A DNA stretch of 64,000 nucleotides, from positions 1 to 64,000 of the forward strand of contig NZ_SLUN01000013.1 in assembly GCF_004340685.1 (NCBI RefSeq), in the 5' to 3' direction. The stretch's first letter is position 1; every line of letters begins with the position of its first letter. The position numbers were made by a program, and so were the translations under genes. This DNA is from Hydrogenispora ethanolica (GTDB lineage: Bacteria > Bacillota > UBA4882 > UBA8346). Shown here one piece after another: positions 24,149-33,466 of the stretch. The notes under the pieces are model-generated. The model worked only from the letters and a program-made list of their open reading frames with translations, searched no databases and was not told where the DNA came from.

Positions 24149-25051
24149 TTAGGGGTACAAGTACTCATCCCGCGGCGGGTCCACTTTATAAACGGTCGTG
24201 GCCGTAAAATAGGGATAGATTTTTTCGGGAGTCACCATGCTGATGATGGGGTCGATCGATTGTAGCTTGGGGTCGAAGGGCAGCAGTTGCAGGGTGCCTT
24301 CCACGCCCACCCATTCCTCGGCCTGAAACGACGCCGGTCCGGGCAGCTTGACCCGGACTCCGGCGGCCAGGCCGTCGGCTGCGCAACAAGTAATGATCAT
24401 CCGGTACAACACAATCTCATCCGGTTTTAGCAAAGGTGAGCGCAAGACTTTGCCGATCAGCCGGATCCTGGAACGGAGCAACTTCTGGCGCGGCGCTTTC
24501 AAGGTGTCGAAGATAATATCGCCGATCTCCAGCTGCGTATATTCGGTCGCGGCCCCGGCGGCGACGGCCGGCGTGGCAGCGGCTCCGGCGGCGGGTTGAT
24601 CCGAGAGCGAATAGGACGCCGCCCCGTTTGAAAGCTGGGCGGTTCCCGAAGACGACAGCTTCCAGCCGGAATCGCCCGCCGGCGGCTGGGACGCTGGGAG
24701 GGGGGGAGCGGAATTGCCTGAGTAGGATAAGGACTGGGGCGCGATCAGCAGCGACATTAAGACCGGTACAAACAGCAGATAACTGCTGGGCGCGACCCCT
24801 TCCCGGTGGTGGTGTCCGCAATGCGCCTCATGGCCGGAGCCGCCCGCCGGATGTCGGCTGTTCCGTTCGGCGGCGATCCGGGCCAGATTATACAGGATCA
24901 TGGCGCCGAGGATTACTAAGGTGATGACCGTCAGGAACGAGAGCCGGGGATTGATGAATTTCCGAATGGTCCCAGTCCGTAACAGAAAGAACAGGAAGAT
25001 AAAGTAACCGCTCAATACGATCGTGGTAAAATAGGTTTTATAACGATTCAT
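24149..25051 (-). CDS. TIGR03943/DUF1980-family membrane protein
   Basis: This 300-residue protein is almost always encoded next to a DUF318 permease, as here. It has two or three membrane helices in the first 120 residues with a histidine/cysteine-rich loop (HEAHCGHHHREG) suited to metal binding. A low-complexity Ala/Pro/Ser linker follows (about 120-185), then a C-terminal soluble domain (YTQLEIGDIIFDTLK, VLYRMIITCCAADG, WVGVEGTLQLL). A metal-homeostasis role, possibly zinc, is inferred from the loop and the partner. It lies three bases after the permease gene. Confidence 0.82.
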   Translation of the reverse strand: MNRYKTYFTTIVLSGYFIFLFFLLRTGTIRKFINPRLSFLTVITLVILGAMILYNLARIAAERNSRHPAGGSGHEAHCGHHHREGVAPSSYLLFVPVLMSLLIAPQSLSYSGNSAPPLPASQPPAGDSGWKLSSSGTAQLSNGAASYSLSDQPAAGAAATPAVAAGAATEYTQLEIGDIIFDTLKAPRQKLLRSRIRLIGKVLRSPLLKPDEIVLYRMIITCCAADGLAAGVRVKLPGPASFQAEEWVGVEGTLQLLPFDPKLQSIDPIISMVTPEKIYPYFTATTVYKVDPPRDEYLYP

Positions 25052-25054
25052 TCC

Positions 25055-26131
25055 TTAAAACCTCCCTTGGAAGAAACGACCGGCGCCACTCAGATTCAGC
25101 AGCAGGCAGAGCAGGAAGACCAGAACGGCGCAGCAGCCGAAGATGAAAACGAGCGCTTTGGGCCGAAAACTCTTCACCAGCAGCAAGGTGTTCTTGATAT
25201 CCAGCATCTGGCCGAAGACCATGAAAGCCATCACGCTGCCCAACGGAAAATGATAGGTAAACGAGCGGGCCACAAAGGCGTCGGCCTCGGCGCAGAGTGA
25301 GAGGCTTAGCGCCAGCAGCATCATGGTCAAAATCGATAAGGCCGGATTTTGGGTCAGGGCCAGCAAGGCCGTTTTGGGGAGGGCCACCTGGATGGTGGCA
25401 GCCAAAAACGCGCCGATGATCAAGAACTTGCCGACTTCCAGAAATTCCTCGTTGGCATGTTCAAAGACGGCGCCGATGACGCTTTGGCGGCGCGGTCCGT
25501 GGTGCTCGTGGGAATGGCCGCAACCACAGGAGCACGAGTGTGCTTCCGGTTCGGCTGCTGCGGCGGCGCTCTCCATGGCCGCCAACGTTGGCTGGTTTAG
25601 GATATCGGAGAGATTCGGCAGAAACTCGCTGACCAGCCAGGCGACGATGATTCCGATGCCGATGGCCATGCCCAGCCGGATCAGTGTCACCGACAAGCTA
25701 TAACCGAAGGCGGTCGCGGTCGCCCAGACGGTAATCGGATTGACCAGCGGCGCGGTGACCATAAAGGCGATCGCCATATAGGGAGGAACCTTCTTGAGCA
25801 ACAGCCGCCTGGCCACCGGAATCACCCCGCAATCGCAGACCGGGAAGAGGAAGCCGGCGCCGATCGCCATCAGGATCCCGGGCAGCCGGCCGGTCTTGGC
25901 CAGCTTCTGCTCGATCATCTCCACGGTGATCAGCTTTTGCATCAGCGCCGAAGCGAAGACGGCAATCAATACGAAAGGCAAAGCCTGGATAATGATGCTG
26001 ATGAAGACGGTGGAAAGCTGCGGCAATTTGTTCAGGATGGACGGCGGAATGGTCACGCCGCCGAGCACCACCACAGTAAAGGTGAACGCAAATAAGAAGA
26101 TGGACAGCCCGAGTTTGAACGGAGCTTTCAT
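25055..26131 (-). CDS. DUF318/UPF0718-family permease
   Basis: This 358-residue polytopic membrane protein of the putative permease family often annotated as DUF318 has about eight helices in two halves (PFVLIAVFASALMQKLI, FLFPVCDCGVIPVARRLL, MAIAFMVTAPLVNPI and the related LCAEADAFVARSF in the second half). The central cytoplasmic loop carries HSCSCGCGHSHEHHG, a strong metal-binding sequence. Some relatives have been linked to metal or metalloid export, but the cargo here is unknown. The gene starts at ATG 26131 and a perfect 8+8 dyad lies 25-43 bases upstream. Confidence 0.85.
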   Translation of the reverse strand: MKAPFKLGLSIFLFAFTFTVVVLGGVTIPPSILNKLPQLSTVFISIIIQALPFVLIAVFASALMQKLITVEMIEQKLAKTGRLPGILMAIGAGFLFPVCDCGVIPVARRLLLKKVPPYMAIAFMVTAPLVNPITVWATATAFGYSLSVTLIRLGMAIGIGIIVAWLVSEFLPNLSDILNQPTLAAMESAAAAAEPEAHSCSCGCGHSHEHHGPRRQSVIGAVFEHANEEFLEVGKFLIIGAFLAATIQVALPKTALLALTQNPALSILTMMLLALSLSLCAEADAFVARSFTYHFPLGSVMAFMVFGQMLDIKNTLLLVKSFRPKALVFIFGCCAVLVFLLCLLLNLSGAGRFFQGRF

Positions 26132-26155
26132 CCGAATCCCACCTTATCATTTTAA

Positions 26156-26174
26156 AATGTCCACAATGGACATT
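26156..26174. promoter_or_regulatory. Palindromic operator candidate
   Basis: AATGTCCA, CAA, TGGACATT form a perfect dyad 25 bases upstream of the permease start. The size and place fit a binding site for a dimeric metal-responsive repressor. It does not match the standard Fur or Zur box that I know. Confidence 0.6.
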
Positions 26175-26309
26175 CATTTTTTATGAATTTTGCCAGCGGA
26201 AAACCGTGGCCGCGGACATCAAACGTCCCGACACCGGATTGCAAAAGCTGCGGCGGCACTCGAAGGTGCCTGGCGACCGCAAAATCGCTTTCGCAAAATG
26301 GATCGGGAT

Positions 26310-26603
26310 TTATGACGCAAGGGTGGGCAACGCAGAAATCCGGGGCGGGGCCCGGCGCGGGAAGGAGTACCGCGGTTTCCGGCGGAAGAGCCAAGGCCGG
26401 CGGGTGAGGCTCAATGGGGCAATCAGCGGCAAAACAGTGATTTGAAAGGAGAGAACCGCGATGGCGCCATTTTGCAAGATTTGGCATGCCAAACAATGGC
26501 CATTCTCTTCATCTCCGGAATGGAGGAAAAAATGGGCGCTCAGAAAGAGCAGGGCGATGATAAAAAGAACCCCCAGAATTTGGCGCGTTTTTTGATTCAT
26601 CAT
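26310..26603 (-). CDS. Small membrane protein with H-x-C-x2-C motif
   Basis: This 97-residue protein has one N-terminal membrane helix (ILGVLFIIALLFLSAHFFLH), then SGDEENGHCLACQI with a possible metal site, a second hydrophobic segment and a basic C-terminus containing RAPP. Proteins of this shape are often found beside metal transport genes, and the permease operon follows on the same strand. The ribosome binding site before ATG 26603 is poor, and a competing short plus-strand frame overlaps it, so I am not sure that it is real. Confidence 0.5.
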   Translation of the reverse strand: MMNQKTRQILGVLFIIALLFLSAHFFLHSGDEENGHCLACQILQNGAIAVLSFQITVLPLIAPLSLTRRPWLFRRKPRYSFPRRAPPRISALPTLAS

Positions 26604-26933
26604 TGTAAAGGGGCGGTTCAGGAACTTTCAGCTGGATGGGCTGGAATGCACGACCGCGGCTGAAAGCCATCCTCCTCCATTTCCTCTGCGGTAAAGTTGG
26701 ATCATGGAATTGTATTCGGCAAGGATATGAAAATACCTTTTTCAAGTCCGCATGCCGGTATCCTGCTATGTTTGACGCCGGTTCAATCCGGGAAAGTGCG
26801 GTTTTCTGGGGGAATTGGGTCGAGCGGAGGAAAGGGATGTTCCCGGAACCTTGCTGGCTAAACTTTCCTATCCTAAACCATTGAAAATTCGGGAAAATAA
26901 GCTTCATCAAGCTTACAGAATGGAGTGGTTTTT
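26604..26933. other. Gene-poor stretch
   Basis: About 330 bases without a convincing gene. Short open frames on both strands lack ribosome binding sites. GGATATGAAAATACC near 26724 and GGTATCC near 26757 may pair. It presumably holds promoters for the flanking small genes. Confidence 0.5.
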
Positions 26934-27146
26934 TTGGATAGATTCGCATTGGTCCTGGTGATCATCGGCGCCTTAAACTGGCTTTTGGTGGGGTTGTTCA
27001 AGTATGATCTGGTCGCGGCGGTCTTTGGCGGCCAGGCTTCGTTGTGGAGCCGGATCATCTATTCGTTGGTGGGAATCGCCGGCCTTTACAGCATCAGCTT
27101 CTTATTCCGCGAAAAGGTGCCCAACGCCGACGAAGAAGAAAAGTAA
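26934..27146 (+). CDS. DUF378 family small membrane protein
   Basis: This 70-residue protein has two membrane helices, with the family pattern RFALVLVIIGALNWLLVGLFKYDLVAAVFGG followed by SRIIYSLVGIAGLYSI. The acidic tail ends in DEEEK. The function of DUF378 is unknown; it is common in Bacillota. I prefer TTG 26934, because GGAG at 26922-26925 sits at the right distance and family members begin with a short sequence before RxALxLVIIGALNW; GTG 26925 would overlap the site. A strong terminator follows. Confidence 0.88.
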   Translation: MDRFALVLVIIGALNWLLVGLFKYDLVAAVFGGQASLWSRIIYSLVGIAGLYSISFLFREKVPNADEEEK

Positions 27147-27157
27147 GCCTTTTCTCC

Positions 27158-27187
27158 AGAGGGTGTCGACGACACCCTCTTTTCTTT
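27158..27187 (+). terminator. Intrinsic terminator after DUF378 gene
   Basis: AGAGGGTGTC and GACACCCTCT form a perfect 10-bp stem around GAC, followed by TTTCTTT. Confidence 0.88.
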
Positions 27188-27349
27188 GGCTCAAAATGCC
27201 TGGTTTTTTGCATATATTATCAGAGCGCCGTTTCGCAGCCTGTCCATTGGAAACAGATTTTTTGCAATTTTGATGGGCGGCTGCAACTTTTGGACTGTTC
27301 GGACGTTTAAGAATGATGTATCGGACCCCGTTCTGAAAGGAGGAGCTTG

Positions 27350-27817
27350 ATGAATATTGCTTTTTTCTTAATTCCCAAGAACGAAGTGGTCTACTTACCG
27401 ATTAAATGCACGATGCGCCAGGCGTTGGAGAAGATGGAATATCATCGGTATACCGCCATTCCCCTGATTGACGAGAATGGGAAGTATGCGGGAACGTTGA
27501 CCGAGGGCGATTTGCTCTGGAAGATGAAGAACAGCCCCGGGCTGACGTTTGAGGGAACGGAAAAAATTATGCTGCGGGAGGTGCCGCGCCGCACCCAGAA
27601 TGCCCCGGTCCGGATCAACGCCGAGATTGAAGATCTGCTTTCCCTGGCCATGGTGCAGAATTTTGTGCCGGTCGTCGATGATCACGACATCTTTATCGGG
27701 ATCATCCGCCGCCGTGAGATCATCGAGTATTACGCGGGCGTTTCGCCGGCCGCCAACGGCAAAATACCGTTGCGGATGATGCCATCCGGCGCCACGCTCT
27801 GTCCCAAATCCGTATAA
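27350..27817 (+). CDS. CBS-domain pair protein
   Basis: This 155-residue stand-alone protein consists of two CBS domains, which bind adenine nucleotides and act as energy or ligand sensors. The first spans about residues 10-65 (MRQALEKMEYHRYTAIPLIDENGKYAGTLTEGDLL) and the second about 80-135 (INAEIEDLLSLAMVQNFVPVVDD, FIGIIRRREII). No effector domain is attached, so it must act on a partner protein not evident here. ATG 27350 follows GGAGGAG. Transcription ends at a clear hairpin just after the stop. Confidence 0.9.
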   Translation: MNIAFFLIPKNEVVYLPIKCTMRQALEKMEYHRYTAIPLIDENGKYAGTLTEGDLLWKMKNSPGLTFEGTEKIMLREVPRRTQNAPVRINAEIEDLLSLAMVQNFVPVVDDHDIFIGIIRRREIIEYYAGVSPAANGKIPLRMMPSGATLCPKSV

Positions 27818-27834
27818 CCGTTAGCCAATCATGA

Positions 27835-27868
27835 AGCCGTGAGGACCCAAGTCACGGCTTTTTTTATT
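27835..27868 (+). terminator. Intrinsic terminator after CBS gene
   Basis: AGCCGTGA at 27835-27842 pairs with TCACGGCT at 27852-27859, followed by seven T. Confidence 0.88.
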
Positions 27869-27910
27869 TCCGGCGCACCACTCCTTCGGGTGAGCCGCGG
27901 CGCGCCGCCC

Positions 27911-28204
27911 CGGCGGTCGGAGCGACGCACCCGGATGTCCGGGAATTATTCCGGAACGTCCGGCCGGCTTTCCCAAGCCGGGGATGAACTCTGCCGCGGC
28001 CCGGGAATGCTTTCCCGGGTCCGGGACCGATACACCCAAGACCCAGGCGGGCTTTTCCGGGCGTGGGATCAGCATGGCGGAGTCCGGGAGCAACTTTCCC
28101 AAGCCGGGGACGAATTCTGCCACGGCCCGGGAATGCTTTCCCGGGTCCGGGACGGGTTGCCGGGAGCGGATGGCGGAACGGCTTCAGCGGATCGCCGGCT
28201 TTTT
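27911..28204. repeat. Array A: degenerate tandem repeats, 21-base period
   Basis: The intergenic region falls into about 14 consecutive units of exactly 21 bases with no gaps. Consensus: TTTCC, then CGGGT, then CCGGGA, then five variable bases. TCCCGG-gt-CCGGGA is a perfect dyad within the unit. Units at 27974-28027 recur almost unchanged at 28100-28153, which is 126 bases or six units away. Open frames run through on both strands because the period is a multiple of three, but none has a ribosome binding site and differences are not concentrated at third codon positions. The array lies between the CBS terminator and dgt. Confidence 0.85.
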
Positions 28205-28315
28205 GGGGGAAGCGGCGCAAAGAGTCGGGACATCCGGCAGGAAAAATGATGAGCGTGGGGAAGTATGGTAGGATGGGCGGACCGAAGCCGCGTCCGAGAA
28301 GAACGGGAGGTATTG

Positions 28316-29425
28316 ATGGAAAACCCGCTTCCCAGAGAAGTCTACCTGAAACGTACTCACCTGCGCCAGCCGGATGTGCGGGGCGATTATTTCCGCGACC
28401 AGACGGCGATCATTCATTCCATGCCTTTCCGGCGGCTCAAGCACAAGACCCAGGTTTTCTTCGCGCCGGAGAATGATCATGTCTGTACCCGGATCGAGCA
28501 CGTGATGCATGTCGCCACCATCGCCGCCACCATCTGCAAGGGCCTGAATTCCAGCGGCTGGAACCTCGATGCCGAGCTGGCCTACGCCACGGGACTCGGC
28601 CATGACTTGGGCCACGCGCCGTTCGGCCACTCCGGCGAGGAGATCCTCAATCAGAAACTGCAGGGGATCGCTTCTTTCATTCACGAGGTCAACGGCTACC
28701 GGGTGGTGGAGCACCTGGCCAACGGCGGCCGGGGCTTGAATCTGACCTACGGGGTGAAGGACGGGATCATCAACCATAATGGCGAGCAATTCGAACAGTA
28801 TCTGCGGCCGGTGCCCCACGAGAACCGGCTGGAAGCGATGCGCGACCGCAATTCGCTGCCCAGTTCCTATGAGGGATGCATCGTCCGCTTCGCCGACAAA
28901 ATCGCCTACCTGGGCCGGGACATCGAGGACGCCAAAATCGCCGGCTTCATCCGGACCGCGGATATCCCGGAGCAGATCCTGAAAGAATTGGGCACCACCA
29001 ACGGGGAGATCATCAACAGCCTGGTGATCGATGTCATCGAAAGCTCGCGCCGCCAGGGAGCGATCTGTTTTTCCGATGAAAAATTCGAAGTGGTGGAACG
29101 GCTGATCGAGTTCAACCGCAAATATATTTACAATCATCCCAAAATCGAGGCCTATAAAGTATTCGGCCAGCGGATCATCGCCGCGCTCTTCGATTATTTG
29201 ATGGAATCGTACCGGAAATACGGTCGGGATTACCCGAAATACTCCGAAGGCTCCAAATTGGAGCGGGCCTTCGGCAAGCATTTGGAAGAGATGGACCAGT
29301 TTTACCAGCGGACCGGAGCGCCGCCGGAGTTGATGGTCACCGATTACGTGGCGGGGATGACGGATCTTTATGCCTTGGAGTGCATGAAGCAGATTACGCT
29401 GCCGGCGCCGATTCAGTTTCAGTAA
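28316..29425 (+). CDS. dgt: dGTP triphosphohydrolase-like HD-domain protein
   Basis: This 369-residue HD-superfamily protein is of the deoxyguanosinetriphosphate triphosphohydrolase type, which splits dNTP into deoxynucleoside and triphosphate. The N-terminus has FRRLKHKTQVF, and the metal site is formed by RIEHVMHV, the HD pair in GLGHDLGHAPFGHSGE, and a later aspartate in RFADKIAYLGRD. ATG 28316 follows GGGAGGT. dNTPases of this group control nucleotide pools and some act in phage defence; nothing here selects between the two. The long minus-strand frame across it is only a shadow. Confidence 0.92.
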   Translation: MENPLPREVYLKRTHLRQPDVRGDYFRDQTAIIHSMPFRRLKHKTQVFFAPENDHVCTRIEHVMHVATIAATICKGLNSSGWNLDAELAYATGLGHDLGHAPFGHSGEEILNQKLQGIASFIHEVNGYRVVEHLANGGRGLNLTYGVKDGIINHNGEQFEQYLRPVPHENRLEAMRDRNSLPSSYEGCIVRFADKIAYLGRDIEDAKIAGFIRTADIPEQILKELGTTNGEIINSLVIDVIESSRRQGAICFSDEKFEVVERLIEFNRKYIYNHPKIEAYKVFGQRIIAALFDYLMESYRKYGRDYPKYSEGSKLERAFGKHLEEMDQFYQRTGAPPELMVTDYVAGMTDLYALECMKQITLPAPIQFQ

Positions 29426-29510
29426 TGATGGAATGACCGCAACGGTCAGGAAAAGCCCCCCGAAGTTTTTTTGCGAGTCACGCGGAGAAAAAGGGAGTTC
29501 ATGATGATCC

Positions 29511-29544
29511 AAAGAGCCGCCGGAGAAAATTCCGGCGGCTCTTT
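29511..29544. terminator. Bidirectional terminator between dgt and oppF
   Basis: AAAGAGCCGCCGGA at 29511-29524 is matched exactly by TCCGGCGGCTCTTT at 29531-29544. The A and T tails allow use in both directions, mainly as the end of the opp operon. Confidence 0.85.
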
Positions 29545-29554
29545 GGCGAACAGC

Positions 29555-30510
29555 TTAACTATGGACCGCAAAGCAGCTGACGAAATGTCCGCCGCCGCAG
29601 TCCACCAGTTGTGGATCGCGTTCGCCGCACTCCGGCCGCGCGATCTTGCAGCGGTTTTTGAAGCGGCAGCCGGGCGGGGGATCCACCGGGCTGGGAACGT
29701 CGCCTTCGAGCACGATCCGCTGCCGGCTGGCCTCCACGTCCGGGTCGGCGACGGGCACCGCCGAGAGCAACGCTTGTGAGTAGGGATGGAGGGGATTCTT
29801 ATAGAGCTCCGCGGCCGGGGCCAACTCCACCAGTTTGCCGAGGTACATGACGGCGATCCGGTTGCTGGTATGCTTGACCATGGAGATGTCATGGGCGATG
29901 AACAGATAGGTCAATCCCATCCGTTCCTGCAGCTCTTCCAAGAGATTGATGACTTGAGCCTGAATCGAGACGTCCAGGGCAGAGATGGGTTCGTCGCAGA
30001 TGACGAACTCGGGCTCCACCGCGAGCGCGCGGGCGATCCCGATCCGCTGCCGCTGGCCGCCGGAGAATTCGTGCGGGAAACGGTTGGCGTGCTCCCGGTT
30101 CAATCCCACCAGGGAGAGGAGCTCATTCACCCGTTCCTGGGCTTCGCTGCCTTTGGCGATATTGTGGACTTCCATCGGTTCGCTGATGATCTCGGAGACG
30201 GTCATCCGCGGATTCAAGGAAGAATAGGGATCCTGAAAGATCATCTGCATCTTGCGGCGGACCGGCAACATCTTGGCTGGCGGCAGCGCATCAATGTCGG
30301 TGCCGTTGAAGATGACCTTGCCGCCGGTCGGTTCGTAGAGCCGGATGATGGTCCGGCCGATGGTGGTTTTGCCGCACCCAGACTCGCCGACCAATCCCAG
30401 GGTCTCCCCCTTGGGGATGGTGAAACTGACATCGTCGACCGCTTTTAAGGTGCGGTGGCCGATTTTAAAGAACTTCTTCAAGTTGCGGACTTCCAGCAAT
30501 GGACTGCCAC

Positions 30511-30514
<4 letters not shown>
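29555..30514 (-). CDS. oppF: Oligopeptide ABC transporter ATPase OppF
   Basis: OppF is one of the two ATPases of a Dpp/Opp-type peptide importer. The 319-residue protein has Walker [11 protein letters not shown]-loop [13 protein letters not shown], signature [15 protein letters not shown], and Walker [15 protein letters not shown]. It ends with the oligopeptide-type C-terminal region with clustered cysteines ([15 protein letters not shown]). ATG 30514 follows GGGGG and overlaps the oppD stop, so the ATPases are coupled. It is the last gene of oppABCDF. Confidence 0.94.
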
Positions 30515-31527
<1,013 letters not shown>

Positions 31528-31545
31528 GGTAATTCCTCCTTACCC

Positions 31546-32460
31546 TTACTTACGCAGCCGCGGATCGAGCGCGTCCCGCAGGCCGTCACCGAAAAAGTTG
31601 AAGGCCAGCATCGTGATACAAATGGATATCGCCGGGAAGAACAATTGATACGGAAACGAGCGGAACCCGCCCAAAGCGTCGGAGGCGAGCATCCCCCAGG
31701 AGGCCATCGGAGCGCCGATGCCCAGCCCGATGAAGCTCAAGAAGGCTTCGGTAAAGATAGCCTCCGGTATATTAAAGGTCACGGTTACCAGAATCGGGCC
31801 GATCGAATTGGGAACCAGATGGCGCAGGATGATCCGTTTGTCGCTGACCCCGATCGCCCGGGCGGCCAATACGTAGTCTTGCTCCTTGAGGCTTAAGACC
31901 TGTCCCCGGACTACCCGGGCCATATAGAGCCAGTATACCGCGCCAAGAGCTATCAAGACGTTTTGCAAACCAGGCATTAAGATAACCATCAGCAGAATGA
32001 CCCATAACAACAGCGGAATGGAGTAGAGAATGTCGACGATGCGCATCATGTATTCGTCGACTTTGCCGCCGTAATACCCGGCGATGCCGCCATAGATGAC
32101 TCCCAGTGTCAAATTGATCAAGGATACAAAGAAGCCGACAATCAGCGAGACCCTGGCGCCGTACAGGCAACGCACGAAAAGGTCGCGGCCGAGATTGTCC
32201 GTTCCGAACCAATGGTCCGCCGAGGGCGGCAGGTTGGCACTGAGCAAGCTCTGGTCGGAATAGGAGTACTTACAGAAAAAAGGGCCGAAGATAGCGGATA
32301 AAATGATGACAATGATGACACATAACGAAGCGATCGCCACCTTGTTCATTTTCAACCGGCGCCAGGCATCCTTCCAATAACTGGTGTTGGGGCGGACGAT
32401 GGTGTTGTCGGCATCGGTCTGACGGCCGATCGGTTCAAACAATGCAGGTTGATTTATCAT
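31546..32460 (-). CDS. oppC: Oligopeptide ABC transporter permease OppC
   Basis: This 304-residue permease of the BPD-transport family has the OppC N-terminal segment (about residues 30-65, DAWRRLKMNKVAIASL) and about six helices. The coupling motif is visible as EAIFTEAFLSFIGLGIGAPMASWGML, and the HWFGTDNLGRDLFVRCLYGARVSL segment is typical of the DppC/OppC group. It lies three bases after oppB and functions as a heterodimer with it. Confidence 0.93.
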   Translation of the reverse strand: MINQPALFEPIGRQTDADNTIVRPNTSYWKDAWRRLKMNKVAIASLCVIIVIILSAIFGPFFCKYSYSDQSLLSANLPPSADHWFGTDNLGRDLFVRCLYGARVSLIVGFFVSLINLTLGVIYGGIAGYYGGKVDEYMMRIVDILYSIPLLLWVILLMVILMPGLQNVLIALGAVYWLYMARVVRGQVLSLKEQDYVLAARAIGVSDKRIILRHLVPNSIGPILVTVTFNIPEAIFTEAFLSFIGLGIGAPMASWGMLASDALGGFRSFPYQLFFPAISICITMLAFNFFGDGLRDALDPRLRK

Positions 32461-32463
32461 TCC

Positions 32464-33393
32464 TCAATCACCTTTTCCAGTCAATTTAATTCTGGGATCA
32501 ATCATGGCGTAGATGACATCAACGATGAGGCTCATCAATAAGACGAAAGCGGCGTAAAAGACGGTGACGCCGAGGATGGCCGTGTAATCCCGGTTATAGA
32601 TGCTGTTCACATAGTAGCGGCCCAGACCGGGGATGGCGAAGATCCGCTCAATGACAAAAGTCCCGGTCAGCAAGGTGGCGGTCAGGGGACCCATGACAGC
32701 GATCGCCGGGATGAGCGCGTTTTTCAGCACATGGCGGACGATGACCATGGCTTCGCTCAATCCTTTGGAACGCGCGGTCCGCACATAATCCTGGGCGAGG
32801 ACCTCCAGCATGCTCGAACGGGTCAACCGGGCGACGAAAGCCATGGGAAAGACCGAGAGCGCGACGACGGGCAACACCACTTGGCTGGGCATTCCCCATA
32901 GCGCCGGAGGGAACCACCCCAGCTGGAAGCTGAAGATGAACTGCAACAGTGTGGCCATGACGAAACTGGGAATGGACACTCCGATAATCGCGCCGAGCAT
33001 CAGCATGCTGTCCTGCCACTTGTTGTGATTGAGCGCCGAGAAGATGCCGGCCGGCACGCCGATCCCCAGCGCCAGCAGAATGGCGAAGATGCCGATGGTG
33101 GCCGATACCGGGAAACCTTCCCGGATTAAATCATTGACGGTTCTGCCTTGGAATTTGAAGGAGGGGCCAAGGTCGAGTTTTAGGATATTGACTAGATAAT
33201 CGCCATATTGCTTGAGCAGCGGATCGTTCAGATGATAGCGCGCTTCAATATTCTCCAAAACCTCGGGCGGTAACTTTTTCTCGGACGTAAAGGGTCCGCC
33301 GGGAATCGCATGCATCAAGAAAAAGGTTACGGTGATGACAATCCATAGGGTTACAATGGCCGATCCGAGCCGGCCCAGAATATACTTACCCAC
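32464..33393 (-). CDS. oppB: Oligopeptide ABC transporter permease OppB
   Basis: This 309-residue permease has the standard OppB/DppB start (YILGRLGSAIVTLWIVITVTFFLMHAIPGGPF) and a coupling region VRTARSKGLSEAMVIVRHVLKNALIP. Six helices are expected. It forms the membrane channel with OppC. The gene is 73 bases downstream of oppA; a hairpin terminator in the gap probably lets more binding protein be made than permease. Confidence 0.93.
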   Translation of the reverse strand: MGKYILGRLGSAIVTLWIVITVTFFLMHAIPGGPFTSEKKLPPEVLENIEARYHLNDPLLKQYGDYLVNILKLDLGPSFKFQGRTVNDLIREGFPVSATIGIFAILLALGIGVPAGIFSALNHNKWQDSMLMLGAIIGVSIPSFVMATLLQFIFSFQLGWFPPALWGMPSQVVLPVVALSVFPMAFVARLTRSSMLEVLAQDYVRTARSKGLSEAMVIVRHVLKNALIPAIAVMGPLTATLLTGTFVIERIFAIPGLGRYYVNSIYNRDYTAILGVTVFYAAFVLLMSLIVDVIYAMIDPRIKLTGKGD

Positions 33394-33422
33394 CGTTTAT
33401 CACTCCTGCCATATTGCAATAA

Positions 33423-33447
33423 AAGGCGGCGCGGAGAGCGCCGCCTT
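33423..33447 (-). terminator. Hairpin between oppA and oppB
   Basis: AAGGCGGCGC at 33423-33432 pairs with GCGCCGCCTT at 33438-33447; on the minus strand TTATT follows. It likely causes partial termination after oppA. Confidence 0.82.
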
Positions 33448-33466
33448 CGGGAAAATGAAATTTGTC

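Noticed and set aside
26461-26595. 44-codon plus-strand frame starting behind AAGGAGA
   Set aside because: The ribosome binding site is good, but the product has no conserved pattern and is antisense to a more plausible membrane protein. Left unassigned.
27839-28249. 136-codon frame through repeat array A
   Set aside because: It begins within the hairpin of a terminator and has no ribosome binding site; three frames are open at once and unit-to-unit changes do not favour third positions.
28184-29512. 442-codon open frame on the minus strand across dgt
   Set aside because: It is antisense to a well-conserved HD-domain gene, has no ribosome binding site and no recognisable protein pattern. 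The length comes from GC-rich codons of the real gene.
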